Positions 4,656 through 6,720 of a DNA stretch of 6,720 bases are shown piece by piece; the stretch's first letter is position 1, and the number at the start of each line of letters is the position of its first letter. The notes beneath the pieces were generated by a model. It saw nothing but the letters and a program-made list of their open reading frames with translations, did not search any database and was not told the DNA's origin. Location of the stretch: contig CAZTKP010000146.1 in assembly GCA_964614215.1 (NCBI GenBank), forward strand, positions 1 to 6,720. The letters run 5' to 3'. This DNA comes from CAZTKP01 sp964614215. GTDB taxonomy: Bacteria > UBP6 > UBA1177. The position numbers and the translations under genes were made by a program.

Positions 4656-5966
4656 ATGGAGAGAAGAGTCTATTCAGAACTGAAAAAATGGGTTGCTCAG
4701 AAAGCGAGAAAACCGCTTATTTTAAGAGGTGCGAGACAGGTTGGGAAAACTTATTCTGTAAGATATCTGGGAAGTCAGTTTGAGAATTTTGTCGAGATAA
4801 ATTTTGAAGAAGATCGAGAAGTATCACTTTTTTTCAATTCTTCTCTTACGCCTCAAAACATTATAGATCAGCTTTCTCAATATACATCTATACCGATAAT
4901 TCCGGGAAAAACGCTCCTTTTTTTTGATGAGATACAAGCTTGTCCCGATGCGTTGAGATCTTTAAGATTTTTTTATGAGAAAATGCCGGAATTGCATGTA
5001 ATTGCTGCCGGTTCACTTCTTGAATTTGCTTTATCTGAAATTCCGTCTTTTGGCGTGGGGCGAATTTCTTCAATGTTTATGTATCCGATGTCTTTTTTTG
5101 AATTTCTTGATGCAACTGGAAATAAAATTCTAAGAGAAGCAATTCAGAAAGCTGATTTTACAGCGCCTCTTGCCCTGCCGCTGCATAATAAATCTATGAA
5201 ATTATTAAGAACTTATATGACTATTGGCGGATTACCGGAAGTGATTTATAACTACGTTTCCAGTAGTGATGCTTTTACTTCTCAGAAAATAATTGATGAG
5301 TTGTTGATAACATTCAGGGATGATTTTGCGAAATATAAGACAAGAATCTCATCTGAAAAAATAGATGCCACATTTAATTCGACAGCTTTTCAGGCAGGAT
5401 CAAAATTTACATATAATGCTGTTGGAGAAGGATCAACCACTGGATTTTCAACAGCTCTTGACCTGCTGAATAAAGCTGGACTGGCAATAAAGGTTTTTCA
5501 TTCTTCCAGTAGGGGAATCCCTTTGAAAGCTCAGATAAAGCCTAATAAGTTTAAAGTGCTGCCGTTTGACACAGGAGTTTTTCAAAGACTAATGGGGTTA
5601 GATATTCCGTCTTTTCTCGTAAATGACGATGCCGAACTTGTGAATAAAGGTGCTCTTGCTGAGGTTTATACCGGACTTATGCTGATGCAGACGCTTCCAA
5701 GTCATATACGCCCTGATAATTTTTATTGGCAGAGGGAAAAAAGAGGTAGTAACGCAGAAGTGGATTATGTCATTGAACAGAATGGAAAAATTTTTCCGAT
5801 AGAAGTCAAATCATCTTCAAGAGGAAGTATGCAGAGTATGCAGTTGTTTCTTAAGGAAAGAGGTTTTGAAACTGGAATTAGAATTGCAGGTGAACAGTTC
5901 AGTGAATATCAGAATATAAAAGTTGTTCCGCTTTATGCAGTTGAGAATATTAGAGAAATTCTTTAA
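4656..5966 (+). CDS. Predicted AAA+ ATPase with DUF4143 C-terminal domain
   Basis: This 436-aa protein belongs to the COG1373-type family (AAA_14 followed by DUF4143), common in gut anaerobes and without an established function. The ATPase part has Walker A GARQVGKT (25-32), Walker B LLFFDEIQ (87-94, Asp91 and Glu92) and a sensor-like AAGS (117-120). GGLPEVI (191-197), typical of the family, follows. A probable winged-helix region lies around 215-290, and the DUF4143 part near 300-436 contains AEVDYVI (Asp370) and IEVKSS (Glu383, Lys385), spaced like a PD-(D/E)xK nuclease-fold core. Nuclease activity is not shown. The ATG at 4656 is chosen because GGAGG at 4644-4648 lies 7 nt upstream; a TTG at 4638 is in frame but would place that RBS inside the gene. 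It has its own promoter and appears monocistronic. It is more AT-rich than the fab genes, so acquisition by transfer is possible. Confidence 0.88.
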   Translation: MERRVYSELKKWVAQKARKPLILRGARQVGKTYSVRYLGSQFENFVEINFEEDREVSLFFNSSLTPQNIIDQLSQYTSIPIIPGKTLLFFDEIQACPDALRSLRFFYEKMPELHVIAAGSLLEFALSEIPSFGVGRISSMFMYPMSFFEFLDATGNKILREAIQKADFTAPLALPLHNKSMKLLRTYMTIGGLPEVIYNYVSSSDAFTSQKIIDELLITFRDDFAKYKTRISSEKIDATFNSTAFQAGSKFTYNAVGEGSTTGFSTALDLLNKAGLAIKVFHSSSRGIPLKAQIKPNKFKVLPFDTGVFQRLMGLDIPSFLVNDDAELVNKGALAEVYTGLMLMQTLPSHIRPDNFYWQREKRGSNAEVDYVIEQNGKIFPIEVKSSSRGSMQSMQLFLKERGFETGIRIAGEQFSEYQNIKVVPLYAVENIREIL

Positions 5967-5967
5967 A

Positions 5968-6720
5968 TTAATCCTTAAATCCTTTTGTCAGAAAATCTAC
6001 AGCATTTAAATGCACAATTCCGTTTACTGGTGCGTGGGTGAGATCATCAAGAGATATCACGTATTTTGGGAAGTGGTCGTTTATAATGGTCAGTGGCTCG
6101 AACTCTCTTTTAAAAAGAGCACTTTCATCATCTCCGATTGTGTAAGCCACTTGGATATAAACTTTTTTATCACCAAGTTGTGCACGGAAATCTATTTCTT
6201 TGCTGTCAACCTGCATTGTTTCGACTTTGTAGCCTTTTCTTAGAAGTTCTATATATACAATATTTTCAAGGAGTTTGCCAAAGTCTCCGGCTTTTCTGAC
6301 TGAGCGGGAAAATGCAGGGTCGTTAAGGTAGACCTTTAGCGGAGTTCTTTGCAGTATGGCACCTTTTTTATATGAAAACAGCGAGCATTCATGAATAAAG
6401 AAAGCATCTTTCAAGTATTCAATGTATTCCGAGACAGTGTTTATTGAAACTTTCTCTCCGTTTTGTTTAAGAAGGTTTGTTATTCTCAATTTGGAGAATT
6501 CATCAGAAGGAGATGCACAGAAGTAATCCACGATCTTTTTAAGCAGTGAAACATTTCTTATGTCGTGTCTTAAAACGATGTCCCTCATTATTATTGAGTC
6601 AATTGTAGAGGTTATCAGATTTTCTTTTGTAAAATCATCTGCAATCTTTACAAGTTCCGGCATTCCTCCATAATTCAGATAGCTTATGCATGTTTTCCTG
6701 TCTGTTTCCATTTTGTTGAA
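5968..6720 (-). CDS. DUF4143-type predicted ATPase, C-terminal part (gene runs off the window)
   Basis: The reading frame is open to the right edge, with F-N-K codons before the methionine at 6711. That ATG has no Shine-Dalgarno and is probably internal. Counting from it, 247 aa are visible: YLNYGGMPELV (11-21), matching the GGLPE-type motif that follows the ATPase domain in this family; a probable winged-helix segment around 55-110 (INTVSEYIEYLKDAFFI); KVYLNDPAF (126-134); and a DUF4143-like end with FGKLLENIVYIELLRKGY (144-161), KEIDFRA (171-177) and VYIQVAY (184-190). The Walker A and B part would lie beyond the window and is inferred only. Where the + strand neighbour has EVK, this protein has QVA, so the catalytic lysine of a nuclease core is absent. 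Its stop codon is 1 nt from the stop of the convergent + strand ATPase gene, with no terminator between them. Confidence 0.8.
   Translation of the reverse strand, partial: FNKMETDRKTCISYLNYGGMPELVKIADDFTKENLITSTIDSIIMRDIVLRHDIRNVSLLKKIVDYFCASPSDEFSKLRITNLLKQNGEKVSINTVSEYIEYLKDAFFIHECSLFSYKKGAILQRTPLKVYLNDPAFSRSVRKAGDFGKLLENIVYIELLRKGYKVETMQVDSKEIDFRAQLGDKKVYIQVAYTIGDDESALFKREFEPLTIINDHFPKYVISLDDLTHAPVNGIVHLNAVDFLTKGFKD

Noticed and set aside
6010..6243. 77-aa + strand frame opposite the partial DUF4143 gene
   Set aside because: Antisense to a family-like protein, Cys/Phe-rich and without motifs.
6709..6711. True start codon of the - strand DUF4143 gene at 6711
   Set aside because: No Shine-Dalgarno lies upstream on that strand, the frame stays open to the edge, and the visible protein begins just before the motif that follows the ATPase domain.

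Overview
The window has two parts. Positions about 1-4523 hold a complete, compact type II fatty acid synthesis (FASII) operon on the + strand: fabH, fabD, fabG, acpP, fabF. It has an AT-rich leader with several dyad and repeat motifs, and it ends in a strong intrinsic terminator at 4480-4523. Positions about 4524-6720 are more AT-rich by eye. They hold two genes of the uncharacterised AAA_14/DUF4143 predicted-ATPase family in tail-to-tail orientation. The first is complete on the + strand; the second, on the - strand, runs off the right edge.

The organism is a bacterium with strong GGAGG-type Shine-Dalgarno sites and moderate-to-low GC: about 45-50% in sampled fab lines and about 30-45% in sampled lines of the ATPase gene. 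The FabF ending GFGGHN, the FabD nucleophile motif GLSLGEY and the small acidic ACP resemble Firmicutes-like or other anaerobic lineages. DUF4143 ATPases are especially abundant in gut anaerobes. No 16S rRNA, tRNA or lineage-specific marker is present, so no genus is proposed.

The fab genes supply most of one elongation cycle. FabD loads malonyl onto AcpP, FabH condenses acetyl-CoA (or another primer) with malonyl-ACP, FabG reduces the 3-ketoacyl-ACP, and FabF carries out later condensations. The dehydratase (fabZ/fabA), the enoyl reductase (fabI/fabK/fabL/fabV) and acetyl-CoA carboxylase are not in the window and must be encoded elsewhere. All catalytic residues I looked for are present. The spacing is tight (17, 1, 51 and 27 nt gaps), so cotranscription is likely. 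Two of the gaps may tune expression: a U-rich leader before acpP and a small hairpin touching the fabF ribosome binding site.

The points most worth a second look are: (a) the fabH leader, with a 14-bp dyad overlapping a candidate -10 box, a second copy of its core near position 20, a palindrome at 81-98 and an imperfect direct repeat; (b) a 33-bp tandem repeat just after the operon terminator, whose last, truncated copy supplies the -35 box of an extended -10 promoter for the ATPase gene; (c) two DUF4143-type proteins whose stop codons are 1 nt apart, one keeping a PD-(D/E)xK-like D...EVK signature and the other carrying QVA in its place. I found no CRISPR array, phage module, insertion sequence or clearly new multi-gene system.
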